NCBI RefSeq assembly: GCF_019145495.1
Contig: NZ_JAHSTU010000002.1
Span: 310,001 to 374,000, forward strand
Direction of reading: 5' to 3'
From: Pseudomonas azerbaijanoccidentalis
GTDB taxonomy: Bacteria > Pseudomonadota > Gammaproteobacteria > Pseudomonadales > Pseudomonadaceae
DNA: 64,000 bases
The notes beneath the pieces were generated by a model, which saw nothing but the letters and a program-made list of their open reading frames with translations, ran no database searches and had not been told where the DNA came from. Of this stretch, positions 61,547 through 64,000 are shown piece by piece (position 1 is the stretch's first letter; every line of letters begins with the position of its first letter). Position numbers and translations under genes: made by a program.

Positions 61547-64000
61547 ATGACCCGCTCCCCGTTCCGCCGTCTTGTGTTTGGCACCTTGCGCCGACTGTTG
61601 TACCTCTGGGTTCGCTCCGAGACGATCAACCAGTCGTCGTTCACCCTCAACCTCGACCGCAGTCGTCCGGTGTTCTACGTCCTGCAAAACCCCTCGCTGA
61701 CCGACCTCGCCGTGGTCGACACCGAGTGCAGCAAGGCCGGCCTGCCGCGCCCGGTACTGCCGGTGTCCGTGGGTAATCTGCTGGAACCCGCTGCGTTCTT
61801 CTACCTGACTCCCGACCCGGACTGGCTCGGCCGCCAGGACAAACGCGGCGCTCCGCCGACACTGACCCGCCTGGTCAGCGCCTTGAGCCAGAACGCCGCC
61901 GAAGATGCGCAGATCATTCCGGTCAGCGTGTTCTGGGGCCAGTCGCCGGACAGCGAAAATAGCCCGTGGAAACTCCTCTTCGCTGATAGCTGGGCCGTCA
62001 CCGGCCGTCTGCGTCGCTTGCTGAGCATCATCGTCCTGGGACGCAAGACCCGCGTGCAGTTCTCCGCGCCGATCCACCTGCGCGAGCTGATCGAACACAA
62101 CAAGGGCCACGAGCGCACCGTGCGCATGGCCCAGCGCATCCTGCGGGTGCACTTTCGCAACCTGAAGGCCGCGGTGATCGGCCCGGACATTTCCCACCGC
62201 CGCAACCTGGTCAAAGGCCTGCTCAACCAGCCACAGGTCAAACAAGCGATCCTCGACGAAGCCGAGCGCGAGAACATCTCGCCGGAAAAAGCCAAGGCCC
62301 AGGCCCTGCGCTATGGCAACGAGATCGCTTCGGACTACACCTACACTGCGATCCGTTTTATGGAAGTGGTGCTGAGCTGGTTCTGGAACAAGATCTACGA
62401 CGGCATCAAGGTCAACCACATCGAAGGCGTGCAGAAGGTCGCTCAGGGTCACGAAGTGATCTACGTGCCATGCCATCGCAGCCACATCGATTACCTGCTG
62501 CTGTCCTATCTGCTGTTCCGTAACGGCCTGACCCCACCGCACATCGCCGCTGGCATAAACCTGAACATGCCGGTGATCGGCGGCCTGCTGCGTCGTGGCG
62601 GTGCCTTCTTCATGCGCCGCACGTTCAAGGGCAACCCGCTGTACACCTCGGTGTTCAACGAATACCTGCACACCCTGTTTACCAAAGGTTTTCCGGTGGA
62701 GTACTTCGTCGAAGGTGGCCGTTCGCGCACCGGGCGCATGCTGCAACCGAAGACCGGGATGCTGGCGATCACCCTGCGTAGCTTCCTGCGTTCGTCGCGC
62801 ATGCCGATCGTGTTCGTGCCGGTTTACATCGGTTACGAGCGCGTGCTGGAAGGCCGGACCTACCTCGGCGAATTGCGCGGTGCGGCGAAGAAGAAAGAGT
62901 CGATCTTCGATATTTTCAAAGTCATCGGCGCGCTCAAGCAGCGTTTCGGTCAGGTGGCGGTAAACTTCGGCGAGCCGATCAAACTGGCGGAATTCCTCGA
63001 CAGTGAGCAGCCGGACTGGCGCGAACAGGAACTCGGCCCGCAGTTCAAACCGGCCTGGCTCAACGAAACCACTAACCGTCTCGGCGAAAAGGTCGCGCAG
63101 CATCTGAACGAAGCAGCGGCAATCAACCCGGTCAACCTCGTCGCGCTGGCGCTGCTGTCTACCAGCCGTCTGGCTCTGGATGATCGCGCCATGGCACGCG
63201 TGCTCGACCTGTATCTGGCGCTACTGCGCAAAGTCCCGTATTCGCCGCACACCACCTTGCCGGAAGGCGATGGCCGCACGTTGATCGAACACGTGAAGGA
63301 CATGGATCTGCTGTCCGAGCAGAGCGATGCCCTGGGCAAGATTCTGTATCTGGACGAACAGAACGCCGTCCTGATGACCTACTACCGCAACAACGTTTTG
63401 CACATCTTCGCCCTGCCGGCGCTGCTGGCGAGTTTCTTCCAGAGCGCCTCGCGCATGAGCCGCGAACAAATCCTGCGCTACACCCGCGCGCTGTATCCGT
63501 ACCTGCAAGCCGAGTTGTTCGTTCGCTGGTCGCTGGATGAACTGGATGCGGTGATCGATCAATGGCTGGAAGCCTTCGTCGAACAAGGCCTGTTGCGTTT
63601 CGAAAACGACGTGTACCTGCGCCCGGCACCGAGCTCGCGGCATTTCGTGCTGTTGACGCTGCTGTCGAAAAGCATCGCCCAGACCTTGCAGCGCTTCTAC
63701 ATGACCGTATCCCTATTGCTCAACAGCGGCCAGAACAGCATCAGCGCCGAAGAGCTGGAAGACCTGTGCACGGTCATGGCCCAGCGCCTGTCGATCCTGC
63801 ACGGCCTCAACGCCCCGGAATTCTTCGACAAGAGCCTGTTCCGTCACTTCATCCAGACCCTGCTCGACCTCGACGTGCTCAAGCGCGATGAAGCGGGCAA
63901 GCTCAGCTATCACGAACTGCTCGGCGAACTGGCCGAAGGTGCAGCCAAACGGGTTTTGCCGGCGGATATTCGCCTGTCGATCCGTCAGGTGGCGGTGCAT
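61547..64000 (+). CDS. plsB: Glycerol-3-phosphate 1-O-acyltransferase PlsB (3' end beyond window)
   Basis: 818 codons from ATG 61547 to the right edge without a stop; the family is about 830 residues, so only a few codons are missing. It makes lysophosphatidate at the inner membrane, upstream of CdsA. Acyltransferase blocks are all visible: [16 protein letters not shown] (catalytic His and Asp), [33 protein letters not shown] and [15 protein letters not shown] (about residues 306-430). The start [21 protein letters not shown] matches the amphipathic N-terminus of the family. Confidence 0.96.
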   Translation, partial: MTRSPFRRLVFGTLRRLLYLWVRSETINQSSFTLNLDRSRPVFYVLQNPSLTDLAVVDTECSKAGLPRPVLPVSVGNLLEPAAFFYLTPDPDWLGRQDKRGAPPTLTRLVSALSQNAAEDAQIIPVSVFWGQSPDSENSPWKLLFADSWAVTGRLRRLLSIIVLGRKTRVQFSAPIHLRELIEHNKGHERTVRMAQRILRVHFRNLKAAVIGPDISHRRNLVKGLLNQPQVKQAILDEAERENISPEKAKAQALRYGNEIASDYTYTAIRFMEVVLSWFWNKIYDGIKVNHIEGVQKVAQGHEVIYVPCHRSHIDYLLLSYLLFRNGLTPPHIAAGINLNMPVIGGLLRRGGAFFMRRTFKGNPLYTSVFNEYLHTLFTKGFPVEYFVEGGRSRTGRMLQPKTGMLAITLRSFLRSSRMPIVFVPVYIGYERVLEGRTYLGELRGAAKKKESIFDIFKVIGALKQRFGQVAVNFGEPIKLAEFLDSEQPDWREQELGPQFKPAWLNETTNRLGEKVAQHLNEAAAINPVNLVALALLSTSRLALDDRAMARVLDLYLALLRKVPYSPHTTLPEGDGRTLIEHVKDMDLLSEQSDALGKILYLDEQNAVLMTYYRNNVLHIFALPALLASFFQSASRMSREQILRYTRALYPYLQAELFVRWSLDELDAVIDQWLEAFVEQGLLRFENDVYLRPAPSSRHFVLLTLLSKSIAQTLQRFYMTVSLLLNSGQNSISAEELEDLCTVMAQRLSILHGLNAPEFFDKSLFRHFIQTLLDLDVLKRDEAGKLSYHELLGELAEGAAKRVLPADIRLSIRQVAVH

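Overview
The window is a stretch of chromosome from a Pseudomonas, most likely of the P. fluorescens group. Four things support this: near full-length housekeeping proteins of Pseudomonas type, the GacA-controlled small RNA gene rsmZ between fdxA and rpoS, a PrtR-like repressor and holin in the mutS-cinA interval (a known P. fluorescens tailocin/prophage site), and repeated REP doublets built on TGTAGGAGC/TGTGGGAGC-type palindromes. I assigned identity by eye from protein motifs and gene order; no database search was run.

Layout. 1-3.6 kb (minus strand): recX, recA with an SOS box, cinA, then a lone holin gene and a LexA-like repressor. 3.8-6.9 kb (plus): mutS and fdxA. 6.95-21 kb (mostly minus): rsmZ, rpoS, nlpD, pcm, surE, truD, ispF, a formaldehyde-detoxification pair (fghA, adhC) with a divergent LysR gene, then ispD, ftsB, eno, kdsA and pyrG. 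21-42 kb (minus): tilS, accA, dnaE, and the envelope/lipid A/isoprenoid/translation cluster rnhB, lpxB, lpxA, fabZ, lpxD, skp, bamA, rseP, dxr, cdsA, uppS, frr, pyrH, tsf and rpsB. 42-47 kb (plus): map, glnD and dapC. 47.1-49.6 kb: an AT-richer island of three tandem astacin-like zinc metalloprotease genes. 49.6-64 kb: a Na+/H+ antiporter, an ArsC/Spx-like protein, dapD, a CsdA/SufE-type sulfur-transfer pair, tcdA, the GH17-GT2 glucan synthase ndvB, dapE, rlmA, a small unknown, a cold-shock protein and plsB, which runs off the right edge.

How the genes work together. The 27-38 kb cluster couples lipid A synthesis (lpxA/B/D), fatty-acid dehydration (fabZ), phospholipid and undecaprenyl supply (cdsA, dxr, uppS) and outer-membrane assembly (skp, bamA, rseP). 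Lysine/peptidoglycan precursor genes dapC, dapD and dapE are spread along the right arm. The general stress and Gac/Rsm systems meet at rpoS-rsmZ.

The two accessory loci are the most interesting parts. One is a RecA-responsive-looking repressor plus holin with no tail or lysin genes, located beside recA. The other is a triplicated metalloprotease family without signal peptides, sharing an N-terminal segment with one invariant Cys and an R-x-K-R motif just before the catalytic domain.
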